Assembly: GCA_001310455.1 (NCBI GenBank)
Contig: BAXG01000009.1
Coordinates: 62,001 to 126,000 of the forward strand
DNA length: 64,000 bases
Reading direction: 5' to 3'
DNA from: Photobacterium sp. JCM 19050
Lineage (GTDB): Bacteria; Pseudomonadota; Gammaproteobacteria; Enterobacterales; Vibrionaceae
The position numbers and the translations under genes are program-made. This document shows positions 20,732 to 29,442 of this stretch, one piece after another (position 1 is the stretch's first letter; every line of letters starts with the position of its first letter). The notes beneath the pieces are model-generated. The model was not told the origin of the DNA and searched no databases. It worked only from the letters and a program-made list of their open reading frames with translations.

Positions 20732-21518
20732 TTACAGTTGCTGATTAACATAGCTGAGCATCTGGTCAACGGCTGAGATGACTTTTGAGTTCATCTCATA
20801 AACCCGCTGCGCTTCAATCATGTTGACCAGCTCTTCGGTCACGTTCACATTCGATGTCTCCAACATGGACTGGCGGATAGCCCCATGCCGTCAACACCCG
20901 GAACACCTTCCTGCGGATCACCACTTGCACCGGTTGGCAAGAACAGGTTCTGGCCGATAGCTCAAGACCGCCCGGGTTAATGAAATCAGACAAGGTAATC
21001 TGGCCCAGGATGGCATCCTGCTGCTGGCCACGAATACGGGCAGAAACCTGACCATCAGTAGCAATGGTAATTTTTACAGCATCATCAGGAACGACAATCT
21101 GAGGTTCGAGGGGATACCCGGAACCGGAAGTGACAATGGTTCCCTCATCGTTGAGGGTGAACTGACCATTGCGGGTGTAGCCGATATTGCCGTCCGGCAT
21201 CAGAATCTGGAAGAAACCGTGGCCTTCCACCATGGCATCCAACGAGTTGTTTGTGGTCTGAACATTGCCCTGGGTATGAACCTTCTGGGTCGCGACAACT
21301 TTCGAACCGGCACCCAGCATCAAACCGCTGGGCAGCTCGGTATTCTGGGAAGACTGGCCGCCCGGCTGGTTAATGTTCTGGTAAAAAAGGTCTTCAAAAA
21401 CGGCGCGCGCTTTTTTATAGCCAACCGTTGAGGCGTTAGCCAGGTTGTTCGAAATGGTCGCAATGTTGGTTTGCTGTGCATCTAGACCGGTTTTACTTAC
21501 CCAAAGTGCTGGTTGCAT
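20732..21518 (-). CDS. flgG: Distal rod protein FlgG (two frameshifts)
   Basis: FlgG builds the distal rod. The N-terminus [20 protein letters not shown], then [18 protein letters not shown], is diagnostic. Bases are missing near 20960 (repair gives [19 protein letters not shown]) and near 20881 (repair gives [19 protein letters not shown]). The C-terminus then reads [20 protein letters not shown] to a TAA at 20732. The repaired product is exactly 262 residues, the usual FlgG length. It lies between flgF and flgH. Confidence 0.95.
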
Positions 21519-21541
21519 ACCTTAACTCTCCAAATATTCCG

Positions 21542-22291
21542 TTAGCCCAGACGCATCAGTGACGCAGAGGCCTGATCCAGCTCTTCTGCGGTTTTCATTA
21601 ATTTGACCTGCATTTCAAAATGACGCTGGAGGTCAATAAGGCTGGTCATCTCTTCAATAGGATTGACGTTACTGCCTTCAAGCGCACCGCTCAGCAGTGT
21701 CACGCTTGCATCAGCATCAAATACGGCACCCGGTTGGATTGGCTTGAATACACCGTTGTTATCTTTGAACAACTGGCGATTGTCAGGACGGACAAGTTTG
21801 ATTCGTCCGATTTCTTCGATGGCTTCAGCCGGCGCGCCTTGAGGGAGAACAGAAACCGTGCCGTCTTTGCCCACTTCAATCTTGCTGATCGGCAATGGCA
21901 CGATAATAGGTGCGTCGTTGTCACCCAGAATTGACTGACCGTAGTCGTTTTGCAAAATGCCCGTCTGGTCAATTTTCAGGTGACCGGCACGGGTGTACCC
22001 TTCCTGGCCGGTACCATCCAACACAGCAATCCAGCCCTCGCCTTCGATAGCAACATCAAGATCTCGGCCAGTTGTAATGGTGGAGCCCTGGCGGAAACTG
22101 TAGCCCGGACGTTCTGTCATGCTAAAAACACGGGTCGGCAAACCCTCACCATATGCCTGCATAGAGCGAGCCTGCTCCATGTCAGCCCGAAAGCCTGTGG
22201 TATTGGCGTTGGCGAGGTTATTGGCTCTGACCTGCAATGCATACATATCCTGCTTTGCACCACTCATTGCCAGATATAAGGCACGATCCAT
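21542..22291 (-). CDS. flgF: Proximal rod protein FlgF
   Basis: This intact protein of 249 residues has the FlgF start MDRALYLAMSGAKQDMYALQ and the rod-protein motif VRANNLANANTTGFRADMEQ. The end MKTAEELDQASASLMRLG is the usual one. It is part of the proximal rod. It has its own sigma-54 promoter candidate, so flgF-J need not depend on the flgB promoter. Confidence 0.96.
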   Translation of the reverse strand: MDRALYLAMSGAKQDMYALQVRANNLANANTTGFRADMEQARSMQAYGEGLPTRVFSMTERPGYSFRQGSTITTGRDLDVAIEGEGWIAVLDGTGQEGYTRAGHLKIDQTGILQNDYGQSILGDNDAPIIVPLPISKIEVGKDGTVSVLPQGAPAEAIEEIGRIKLVRPDNRQLFKDNNGVFKPIQPGAVFDADASVTLLSGALEGSNVNPIEEMTSLIDLQRHFEMQVKLMKTAEELDQASASLMRLG

Positions 22292-22326
22292 ATTCTTGCT
22301 CTCTCAAGGTTCTCTCACCTCAATGA

Positions 22327-22343
22327 AGCAATAGTTATGCCAA
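22327..22343 (-). promoter_or_regulatory. Sigma-54 promoter candidate for flgF-flgJ
   Basis: The minus strand reads TGGCAT-AACTA-TTGCT, one mismatch from the strict consensus and correctly spaced. It lies about 40 bases before the flgF start, after the hairpin that follows flgE. Confidence 0.7.
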
Positions 22344-22404
22344 TAGTTTATTGTGTTGATTTTAAAGAATTAACTCGGATAGTTCTGTCACTTTCAGGAA
22401 GGAA

Positions 22405-22431
22405 ATTGCCGCTTGGCATGCAAGCGGCAAT
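22405..22431 (-). terminator. Hairpin after flgE
   Basis: ATTGCCGCTTG pairs with CAAGCGGCAAT over 11 bp around a 5-base loop, followed on the minus strand by TTCCTTCC. It lies just after the flgE stop at 22454 and is a likely (weak T run) terminator. Confidence 0.6.
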
Positions 22432-22453
22432 CAAAACAGGCAAGAATTTGCTG

Positions 22454-23755
22454 TTAGCGGATCTGCAGGATAGTTTGTTGCATCTGGTTACCCACCTCCA
22501 GTGCCCGCGAGTTGGCCTGGAAGTTTCGCTGTGCCGTAATCAGGTCTACCAGCTCCTGAGTCATATCGATGTTCGACTGTTCCAGGGTACCACTCTTGAT
22601 CTGACCGAATGAACCTTGCATCGCTTCACCAAATACCGGGTCACCGGAAACCTGGCTGACTCGCCATTGGGTATTTCCGACCTGCTGGAGACCCTGTTGG
22701 TCCGCAACGCGTACCATGGCGACACGTCCCAGAGACACGTTCTCTCCGTTACTGTAAGTAGCAACGATGGTGCCCTTAGGATCGATATCAACCTTTGCAA
22801 GATAGCCGGTTGTTGCACCGTCATCGGTAAACTTCCGCAATTCAAACGGCGCAGCGTACTGTGTAGGGTTGTCAAAATTGAACGTCAGCGTCTGACCACC
22901 GTTTGCACCATTCATTTCGATACCCGCCGAAGCAAAATCTTGCGTTACGATCGGGTTTCCGCCATTGATGTTGTTGATAGAGCCGTCTGCATTGAAGTCC
23001 ATGGTGCTGCCGGTAAAGCCTGTTGCGGTGGATGCACCACCACCATTAACATTAAGCGGCTTTTCACCGGTGCCGTCAGAGACAGTATAAAATGCAGCCC
23101 AACGGTTAGGCGCGGTGTTGTCTTTGACGTAATAGGTGGTCATTTTGTAAGCCTGACCCAAGCTGTCATAAATCGTGGTAGATGTCGCTTTGTTGTATGT
23201 GTCAGGATCTGCCGGGTTAAAGAGTGCGACATCTTTGCTTCCCGCACCTGCCGGAAGGTTCAGACCGATTTCAACGTTGGAAGATGCGCGAGGCTGACCA
23301 AACTGATCCGGCACTTCAAGCGCCTTTGGCTCATACGAACCTACATCACCGGTTTGCTGATCAACACCGTAACCGAGCAAATACTGACCGTCGGCGTTGA
23401 TAATAAAGTTGTCTTTGTCGAGGTGGAAAGCACCGTTCCGGGTCAGGTTGTTATCGGATGTCTGCAAGCGGTCATTAGCAATCGCAAAGTAGCCGTTACC
23501 ACTGATTCGCAGATCCATTGGGTTGTTGGTATAGATACTTGAACCTTCATGAAACTGCTGTGCAACAACCGACGTTTGAACACCTGCACCGTTAGTCGTT
23601 TTGGCGTTCGAGAAGATAGAGGTTGAATACACATCACCAAATTCCGCACGGGATTCTTTAAAACCAAACGTGTTGGCATTGGCAATGTTGTTACTCGTGG
23701 TGTTCATGTCCTTTTGGGCTGCACCCAGACCACTCAATGCAATATTAAATGACAT
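22454..23755 (-). CDS. flgE: Flagellar hook protein FlgE
   Basis: This intact hook subunit has 433 residues. Its start is FNIALSGLGAAQKDMNTTSN with NIANANTFGFKESRAEFGDV; the end is ALEVGNQMQQTILQIR. The large middle region forms the outer hook domains. FlgE is exported and polymerised under the FlgD cap. It follows flgD by 16 bases and belongs to the flgB-C-D-E transcript. Confidence 0.96.
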   Translation of the reverse strand: MSFNIALSGLGAAQKDMNTTSNNIANANTFGFKESRAEFGDVYSTSIFSNAKTTNGAGVQTSVVAQQFHEGSSIYTNNPMDLRISGNGYFAIANDRLQTSDNNLTRNGAFHLDKDNFIINADGQYLLGYGVDQQTGDVGSYEPKALEVPDQFGQPRASSNVEIGLNLPAGAGSKDVALFNPADPDTYNKATSTTIYDSLGQAYKMTTYYVKDNTAPNRWAAFYTVSDGTGEKPLNVNGGGASTATGFTGSTMDFNADGSINNINGGNPIVTQDFASAGIEMNGANGGQTLTFNFDNPTQYAAPFELRKFTDDGATTGYLAKVDIDPKGTIVATYSNGENVSLGRVAMVRVADQQGLQQVGNTQWRVSQVSGDPVFGEAMQGSFGQIKSGTLEQSNIDMTQELVDLITAQRNFQANSRALEVGNQMQQTILQIR

Positions 23756-23771
23756 TGTGACTTCTCCTCAC

Positions 23772-24509
23772 TTAACTTTTGCTGACATCGCCTACATCGG
23801 CGTTACCGACCTCGAGTACCTCGGCAAGCTTAACAGGCGAGGCGAAACCAGCGAGGTTGAGCATGACGTTTCCGTCACCTTTGCCCAAAAGCACACTGTT
23901 GACATGTGCATAGGTTGAAAGGTCAAATTCCTTGGCCTTTCCGTCGACCATACCGCCGACGTTCAAATTGTATTTGCCCGGAGGCAATGGATTGCCGGCA
24001 TCATCGGTGCCGTCCCATTCAATACGGTGATCACCCGGAGGCTTAGCCCCAAGGCCAAATGTTTTGAGCAGCTGTCCATGTTCATTCTCAACCCGGACGA
24101 TAAGGTCGTTGACCGCTTGAGGAAGCTTCACCATCGCAGCCAGACCGCCGGCACCTTTCATCGCGGACTTGCCCGCAACCAAAACGTCACGGCCAACCAG
24201 TGAGGATGCCTGAAGCGCCTGGCTGGATGTCATGGCAGAGTTCAGTGAGCCAAACTGCTCATTCATTTTTCCAATGCCGTCAACGGTCGCAAATGACGCC
24301 ATCTGGGCAATCATCTGGTCGTTACTTACAGGTTTAAACGGATCTTGCTGTGACAACTGCTTGGTCAGGAGTGAAAGGAAATCCTCCTGATTAAGATCCT
24401 TTTGACCCGTTACGTTATCAGCTTCCTTCTGCAGCTTTTCCTGCTGCATTTTCTTCAGCTGATCGATGTAGGACAAGCTGCCAGAGCCAGTGCCTTCAAT
24501 GCCGGCCAT
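23772..24509 (-). CDS. flgD: Hook cap / assembly protein FlgD
   Basis: FlgD is the scaffold at the tip of the growing hook. This intact protein of 245 residues has the N-terminal signature LNQEDFLSLLTKQLSQQDPF, then KPVSNDQMIAQMASFATVDG, and the FlgD Ig-like segment with HRIEWDGTDDAGNPLPPGKY. It lies between flgC and flgE on the same strand. Confidence 0.96.
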   Translation of the reverse strand: MAGIEGTGSGSLSYIDQLKKMQQEKLQKEADNVTGQKDLNQEDFLSLLTKQLSQQDPFKPVSNDQMIAQMASFATVDGIGKMNEQFGSLNSAMTSSQALQASSLVGRDVLVAGKSAMKGAGGLAAMVKLPQAVNDLIVRVENEHGQLLKTFGLGAKPPGDHRIEWDGTDDAGNPLPPGKYNLNVGGMVDGKAKEFDLSTYAHVNSVLLGKGDGNVMLNLAGFASPVKLAEVLEVGNADVGDVSKS

Positions 24510-24526
24510 GCTTTAATCCTCCTGCC

Positions 24527-24939
24527 TTATTGACCCATCTGAAGCGTGCGAAGCAGCATCTGCTTGCTCGATTCAGCGACCTGGACATTAGTTTGATATG
24601 CACGTGATGCAGAAATCATGTTTGCCATTTCCTCCATCACATTTACGTTCGGTTTATAAATATAGCCTCGTCATTTGCCATCGGGTGATCGGGGTTATAT
24701 TCAGCCAGCAAAGGTTTGGCACTTTCTACCACGCCCAAAACCTTTACCGGAATTGCATTTGGATCACCGGTAATCCGGTTAAGTTCTGCGGCAAATACCG
24801 GCTCACGGGCCCGGTAAGTTTCAGCAGCGCTGCTGCTCACAGAGTTAGCATTTGCCAGGTTGCTGGATGTTGTGTTCAGGCGAACAGATTCAGCACTCAT
24901 CGCTGACCCGGTTACGTTGAATACATTAAACAGGCTCAT
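24527..24939 (-). CDS. flgC: Proximal rod protein FlgC (one frameshift)
   Basis: FlgC is a proximal rod subunit. It starts SLFNVFNVTGSAMSAESVRL and has the motif TTSSNLANANSVSSS. A base is missing near 24666; repair gives MANDEGYIYKPNVNVMEEMA, then NMISASRAYQTNVQVAESSK, to a TAA at 24527. The repaired length is 137 residues, the normal size. It lies three bases after flgB. Confidence 0.95.
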
Positions 24940-24942
24940 CCA

Positions 24943-25338
24943 TTACTCTCCTTTCAATGCCTTGGTCATACTCTTGAACTTACTGCCGAGAAAATCCAGA
25001 GAAGCCTGGTACTCAAGCGCGTTCTGCATGAACAGGTTTTGTTCTACTTGCATGTCAACGGTATTGCCGTCGCCGGTATCCGGCTGGTCCGGCACGCGGT
25101 ACATTTTCTCTCCGCCAACCGTTGTAGAGGCAGCAATATGCCGATCGTTAGTTCGGCTGAGGCCAATGTTTGCCCCTGACGTTGCCGCAGACAGAGCGCG
25201 TTTGAAATCGAGATCTTGCGCCTTGTAGCCTGGGGTGTTTGCGTTGGCAATGTTGCTGGAAAGCACTTCAGCACGCTTTTCACGTACTCCGACAGTGTAT
25301 TGATGAACACCCAGTGCTTTATCAAATGAAATTGCCAT
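24943..25338 (-). CDS. flgB: Proximal rod protein FlgB
   Basis: This intact protein of 131 residues contains the rod-family motif RAEVLSSNIANANTPGYKAQ, then DLDFKRAL, and ends DFLGSKFKSMTKALKGE. FlgB is the most proximal rod protein. It is the first gene of the hook and rod transcript and has a near-perfect sigma-54 promoter upstream. Confidence 0.96.
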   Translation of the reverse strand: MAISFDKALGVHQYTVGVREKRAEVLSSNIANANTPGYKAQDLDFKRALSAATSGANIGLSRTNDRHIAASTTVGGEKMYRVPDQPDTGDGNTVDMQVEQNLFMQNALEYQASLDFLGSKFKSMTKALKGE

Positions 25339-25370
25339 TGGCCGCCTCCTAATATCTCTGAAGTTAACTA

Positions 25371-25387
25371 AGCAATTTCAGTGCCAA
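25371..25387 (-). promoter_or_regulatory. Sigma-54 promoter for flgB-C-D-E
   Basis: The minus strand reads TTGGCAC-TGAAA-TTGCT, which matches the sigma-54 consensus TGGCAC-N5-TTGC at every key position. It lies about 35 bases before the flgB start. Confidence 0.8.
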
Positions 25388-25410
25388 GATTTGATTGGGG
25401 TTTTCAGGCA

Positions 25411-25443
25411 AGAAAAAAGCGGCAACTTCTGTGCCGCTTTTTT
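25411..25443. terminator. Terminator after cheR
   Basis: AAAAAAGCGGCA pairs with TGCCGCTTTTTT across a 7-base loop. It ends the minus-strand cheV-cheR transcript and lies just upstream of the flgB promoter. Confidence 0.85.
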
Positions 25444-25460
25444 GGGTTAGACAGGTGTCT

Positions 25461-26287
25461 TCACTTAAGCTTGTAAATGATGCCAGGGTTACAGCGGACC
25501 ATTTCAAATTTGTCTGTCAGACCCGTCAGCGATTCTGACGCACCCAGCATAAGGTAACCGCCGGGGTTTAAGCTGGCAGCCATCTGGTTAAGCACCTTGG
25601 ATTTAATGTCTGCGGAAAAGTAGATAAGAACATTTCGACAGAAAATGATGTCGAACTTACCCAGCAGTGAATAGCTTTCAAGCAGGTTCTGGTGGCGGAA
25701 ATTAACCAGTCGCTTAACGTTATCCATCACTTCCATCCGGCCGTCGCCCAGGTCTTTGAAAAACGTGCGCTTGCGCTCCGGCGAGAGACCTCTTCCCAGT
25801 GCCAAGCTGTCGTAAATACCCGTACGGCAGTTTGCCAGCATCGTCGAGGAAATATCTGTCGCTGTAACCTGGACACTGCTCACTGAGCCCGGTTTCTTGG
25901 CCTGGGTTTCCAGAACTGTCATTGCTATAGAATACGGTTCTTGACCCGATGAACTTGCAGCAGACCAAATTTTGATTGGACGTCTGCCCTCACCAAGTTC
26001 AGGCAGCAACCTGTTAGCCAATACATCAAAGGGGTATCCGTCACGAAACCACAAGGTTTCGTTTGTTGTCATTGCATCGACGGCAGCGACCCGCAAGTCT
26101 CGGTTACGCCCGGAAATAACCTGAGTGAGTAATTCACCCAAGGAAGGGAGCCATGTCGGGAGACAAGCGGACTCAAACGGCTTCTGACCAAATATTGTTT
26201 GCTGTCGCCGAGAACAATACCGCATTGTGATTCGAGAAACCGGCAGAAGTCCCGATACTGCTGATCACTTATAGTTATATTTGTCAT
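25461..26287 (-). CDS. cheR: Chemotaxis methyltransferase CheR (one frameshift)
   Basis: CheR methylates glutamates on chemoreceptors using S-adenosylmethionine. The short N-terminal helical domain begins TISDQQYRDFCRFLESQCGI. The SAM-dependent catalytic domain has the typical IWSAASSSGQEPYSIAMTVL and FDIIFCRNVLIYF. A base is missing near 26142; repair joins SRHGSLPLGELLTQVISGRN and gives 275 residues, usual for CheR. It follows cheV, the common vibrio arrangement at the flg locus. Confidence 0.95.
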
Positions 26288-26306
26288 TTAGAACTCGTTA
26301 TTAATA

Positions 26307-27227
26307 TCAGTTCAGCGCAGCGTCGAGTACAGCGGTACCCAGTTCATCAGGGTCAAATTTAGCGATAAATGCATTGGCCCCAACGCGCTGTACCATCGCC
26401 TCGTTGAACACACCACTTAGGGATGAGTGCAGCACAACGTGCAATTGGCTTAATGTCGGGTCCTTCCGGATTTCTGTCGTCAGTGTGTATCCATCCATCT
26501 CGGGCATTTCAATATCCGAAATGACCATAGCGAGCTTGCTTTGGATATCACCTTCTTCAGACATCTCTTTCAGAATGTTCAGTGCTTCCCGGCCGTCTTT
26601 TGCCACAACCACTTCGTAACCAACGCCTTCAACAGCGCGTTTCACCTGACGGCGGGCAACGCTGGAGTCATCAGCAACAAGTACAAGCTTTGGTTGCTCA
26701 GCAGGCACATCCTGGATCTTCGCTTGAACGTCTTCGCTGATTTCTTCGTTGACCGGCGAGATCTCATTGAGAATTTTCTCTACATCGAGAATCTCAACCA
26801 GCTCGCCGTCGATTTCTGTCACTGCAGTCAGGTAATTTGATTTTCCGGTACCGTCTGGTGGTGGGAGGATATGCTCCCAGTTCATGTTGACGATACGTTC
26901 AACAGATGAAACCAGAAATGCCTGCACGGAACGGTTAAATTCTGAGATGATCACGAAACGGTTTTCAGGGTCATCAATCGGGCGGCCACCTGTTGCCAGG
27001 CTCATGTCAATGACCGACACTGTTTGGCCACGAATGTGCGCAACCCCCTTAACCAACGGGTGCAAATTAGGCATCATAGTCAGTCGAGGACATTGAAGTA
27101 CTTCTTTGACTTTAAATACGTTTATGCCGTAACGTTGGTTGCGCATCAGCTTGAAAGTCAGCAACTCAAGACGGTTTTGGCCCACAAGTTGCGTACGTTG
27201 GTTTACCGAGTCTAAAACGCCCGTCAT
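26307..27227 (-). CDS. cheV: Chemotaxis coupling protein CheV
   Basis: CheV has a CheW-like domain (LLTFKLMRNQRYGINVFKVK, then VKGVAHIRGQTVSVIDMSLA) followed by a receiver domain. The receiver has the acidic pocket LVLVADDSSVARRQ and a phospho-acceptor Asp in MVISDIEMPEMDG. It couples receptors to CheA and is tuned by phosphorylation. I choose the ATG at 27227, with GGAG upstream, over one eight codons earlier. The product is about 306 residues. It is transcribed with cheR. Confidence 0.94.
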   Translation of the reverse strand: MTGVLDSVNQRTQLVGQNRLELLTFKLMRNQRYGINVFKVKEVLQCPRLTMMPNLHPLVKGVAHIRGQTVSVIDMSLATGGRPIDDPENRFVIISEFNRSVQAFLVSSVERIVNMNWEHILPPPDGTGKSNYLTAVTEIDGELVEILDVEKILNEISPVNEEISEDVQAKIQDVPAEQPKLVLVADDSSVARRQVKRAVEGVGYEVVVAKDGREALNILKEMSEEGDIQSKLAMVISDIEMPEMDGYTLTTEIRKDPTLSQLHVVLHSSLSGVFNEAMVQRVGANAFIAKFDPDELGTAVLDAALN

Positions 27228-27362
27228 ACCTGAAACTCCATCGTCTATCAAATGATTGGTAGCGTGGTGCCGGGCTCAGGATACCCAGTACCGTAACCTT
27301 GGTTTTTACGCCCTGTCGTCTGACTGCGACACTTGTTTTACCTTCAAGGTAGTCTGTTGATT

Positions 27363-28061
27363 ATGAACGTTCTTCGCAAAGCCTGCATTATTATCGGCAC
27401 CTTTTTTTATTTCTTAAGCCCAAATTGGGCCTACGCGAATACCGATCCCTTCTCTGCGGTGCGTCAATCTGCCGAGGAATTTGTCAGCAGTGTCGTCGAA
27501 GAACCTGCATTGGGAAAACTCAAAATTGAAGCTGGCTACATCGATCCCAGGTTACGCCTTACAGTTTGCCCCACGCCGCTAAAAGCCGTCATCCCAGGAA
27601 AGCAAAAACTCAATTCTACCGTTACCGTCCAGGTAAGCTGCCCCGACCACAGTTGGCAAGTCTATGTTCCTGTAGCAATAAAACTGTTCACTCCTGTCGT
27701 GGTAGCAAGGAGACCACTGGATCGGGGGATGATATTGCTTCCTGATGATTTATCCATTCAGTTGGTCGAAAGCCGGCTCCAGCGCGGCCAGAGTTTTGAT
27801 GATATCAGTGACATTGCCGGAGCTCGGACCAAGCGATCTGTGGGGATGGGACAACCCATATCCGGTTTTGACGTTTGTGTGGTCTGCCGCAATGATGAAG
27901 TTATTATCAGGGCCAATGGGGAAGGACTGAATATCATTACCAAAGGCACAGCCCTCAGTGATGGTGGAATTGGCGAGCAGATAAAAGTAAGAAACTCCCG
28001 CTCTCGCAGAATCGTCGATGCAATTGTGACCGGCATAGGCGAAGTATCGGTTAATTTTTAA
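27363..28061 (+). CDS. flgA: P-ring assembly chaperone FlgA
   Basis: FlgA is a periplasmic chaperone for FlgI. It has a signal peptide (MNVLRKACIIIGTFFYFLSP, cleavage after about WAYA). The C-terminal SAF domain is recognisable by VVARRPLDRGMILLPDDLSI and VSVNF at the end. The gene is intact, about 232 residues from the ATG at 27363. It diverges from cheV and leads into flgM and flgN on the plus strand. Confidence 0.92.
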   Translation: MNVLRKACIIIGTFFYFLSPNWAYANTDPFSAVRQSAEEFVSSVVEEPALGKLKIEAGYIDPRLRLTVCPTPLKAVIPGKQKLNSTVTVQVSCPDHSWQVYVPVAIKLFTPVVVARRPLDRGMILLPDDLSIQLVESRLQRGQSFDDISDIAGARTKRSVGMGQPISGFDVCVVCRNDEVIIRANGEGLNIITKGTALSDGGIGEQIKVRNSRSRRIVDAIVTGIGEVSVNF

Positions 28062-28080
28062 CAATATGCGGTTTATTTGC

Positions 28081-28107
28081 TAAAGTTGAGTCAAGCGTGG
28101 CCGATAA
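28081..28107 (+). promoter_or_regulatory. Sigma-28 (FliA) promoter for flgM-flgN
   Basis: TAAAGTTG-N11-GCCGATAA matches the consensus at seven of eight and eight of eight positions with exact spacing. It lies about 45 bases before the flgM start. It would make the anti-sigma-28 gene part of the sigma-28 regulon, the usual feedback loop. Confidence 0.88.
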
Positions 28108-28149
28108 GACGGTTAACTGAGATCTTTATACTTGCAAAGGCGCCTTACT

Positions 28150-28464
28150 ATGCCAGGAATTAATCAACTTCGACCCGGTCAGACCTACGTGACCTCGAAG
28201 ACCAATCAGGATACAACCCGGTCAGGTTCCGTGTCACGCGAGTCCTCTGAAACCAGCACCACAAAAGGTGATTCAGTTTCACTGAGCAGCGAAGGACGAG
28301 CTATCGGTCAAATGCAAAATCAGCTTGCCAGTGAGCCACAATTTGACTCGGCAAAAGTTGCCCGCATCAAGCAGGCCATTGCTGACGGCTCCTATTCTAT
28401 TGATGCAGACAAGCTTGCTTCCAACATTATGAAGTTCGAAGACGAGCTTAAAGACATGCAATAA
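28150..28464 (+). CDS. flgM: Anti-sigma-28 factor FlgM
   Basis: FlgM holds FliA inactive until it is secreted through the finished hook. This intact protein is about 104 residues from the ATG at 28150. The Ser/Thr-rich N-terminus is likely disordered. The C-terminal sigma-binding part is typical: AKVARIKQAIADGSYSIDAD, then KLASNIMKFEDEL. It is followed 26 bases later by flgN. Confidence 0.93.
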   Translation: MPGINQLRPGQTYVTSKTNQDTTRSGSVSRESSETSTTKGDSVSLSSEGRAIGQMQNQLASEPQFDSAKVARIKQAIADGSYSIDADKLASNIMKFEDELKDMQ

Positions 28465-28490
28465 CCGCGACCGTCGCTTTTGTTGGTAGT

Positions 28491-28922
28491 ATGAGTAAAG
28501 AAAGCATCAAAATACTTCTCGAAACCCAAACCGAAAACATTGTCGGTTTAGAGGAACTGTTACGTAAAGAAACAGATGCCATTGCTTCTCGTAACGCGGG
28601 CCAGATTCAATGTGCAGCACAAGAAAAGTTAGACCAAATCCTTAAAATACAGCAAACAGATAAGGTGTTAGCTTCTACGCCTTCATTCAGGGAGTTGCTG
28701 TCAGACCCGGAAATCGCTGAAAAGATTGCGTCCATCCAATCGGCAATGACGCAGTGCAAAGCGCTCAACGAAGAAAACGGAAAAGCACTTCAGCGAGCTC
28801 AACTCAGCATGCACAAACTCCGCAACCTCTTCCAACAGGCAATCAAAGACCATGAGATGACCTACACCAATGAGGGCGTCGCTTCCGGTCGCAAAACACT
28901 GGGAACCAACATCAAAGCCTGA
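28491..28922 (+). CDS. flgN: Flagellar export chaperone FlgN
   Basis: FlgN is the cytoplasmic chaperone for FlgK and FlgL. This protein of 143 residues is helical throughout, with the family features LLETQTENIVGLEELLRKET near the start and ALQRAQLSMHKLRNLFQQAI in the second half. The position directly after flgM is decisive. The gene is intact. Confidence 0.9.
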   Translation: MSKESIKILLETQTENIVGLEELLRKETDAIASRNAGQIQCAAQEKLDQILKIQQTDKVLASTPSFRELLSDPEIAEKIASIQSAMTQCKALNEENGKALQRAQLSMHKLRNLFQQAIKDHEMTYTNEGVASGRKTLGTNIKA

Positions 28923-28943
28923 TATCGGCCTGCTTACAAAGAA

Positions 28944-28997
28944 ACAAAAAAACGGACTTGCATCTCTGCAACTCCGCTTCTGTGTAACAAGTCTGTT
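28944..28997 (-). terminator. Terminator after flgP
   Basis: AACGGACTTG pairs with CAAGTCTGTT (one G-U) across a 27-base loop. On the minus strand the stem is followed by seven T, fitting the end of the flgO-flgP transcript. The loop is long for a classical terminator. Confidence 0.5.
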
Positions 28998-29004
28998 TCC
29001 CCGG

Positions 29005-29433
29005 TTAGTAGATGATCTGCTCGTTTCTTGGAACGTTATAGGATTCACCGAAGCTCTTCATTTTGGTCATTTTCTTCAGGTCCAGTCTCATTTCCGTCAC
29101 GTAACTGTCACCGACGGGATAGCTACGAACTACCTCAGCTCCGCGAATGATGCCATCCACAGCACCATTGCTGCGATCTTCACCCAGGCTTTGATCATCC
29201 ACCCCTGTCAACCCGCTGATTCGTAAGCCATAGACTTGCTCTGCGAGCTCCCGGTATGCCTCAACCTTCGAGGCTCGCATAGCTCTTACGCGTTTTTCTT
29301 CATCGGTATCACCACGTTGGGTGCTGATGGATGCTGTACCCACTGCGGTGATGATTTCGTCTTTTCGCATTTCGGTCAGGGGTTGGCAGGCCGTTACGAA
29401 AAGCACCAACAGTGCCATAAACCAAACTTTCAT
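29005..29433 (-). CDS. flgP: Flagellar outer-membrane lipoprotein FlgP (LPP20 family)
   Basis: FlgP is an outer-membrane lipoprotein of the vibrio H-ring/outer basal disk. The signal peptide ends with lipobox VTAC at residue 16 (LLVLFVTACQPL). The LPP20 domain contains RAMRASKVEAYRELAEQVYG. It is 142 residues long and intact. It follows flgO by nine bases on the same strand. Confidence 0.9.
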   Translation of the reverse strand: MKVWFMALLVLFVTACQPLTEMRKDEIITAVGTASISTQRGDTDEEKRVRAMRASKVEAYRELAEQVYGLRISGLTGVDDQSLGEDRSNGAVDGIIRGAEVVRSYPVGDSYVTEMRLDLKKMTKMKSFGESYNVPRNEQIIY

Positions 29434-29442
29434 TCAGTTCTC

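Noticed and set aside
22616-23542. Plus-strand open frame of about 308 codons antisense to flgE
   Set aside because: It mirrors the codon pattern of the intact flgE gene on the other strand and has no domain signature.
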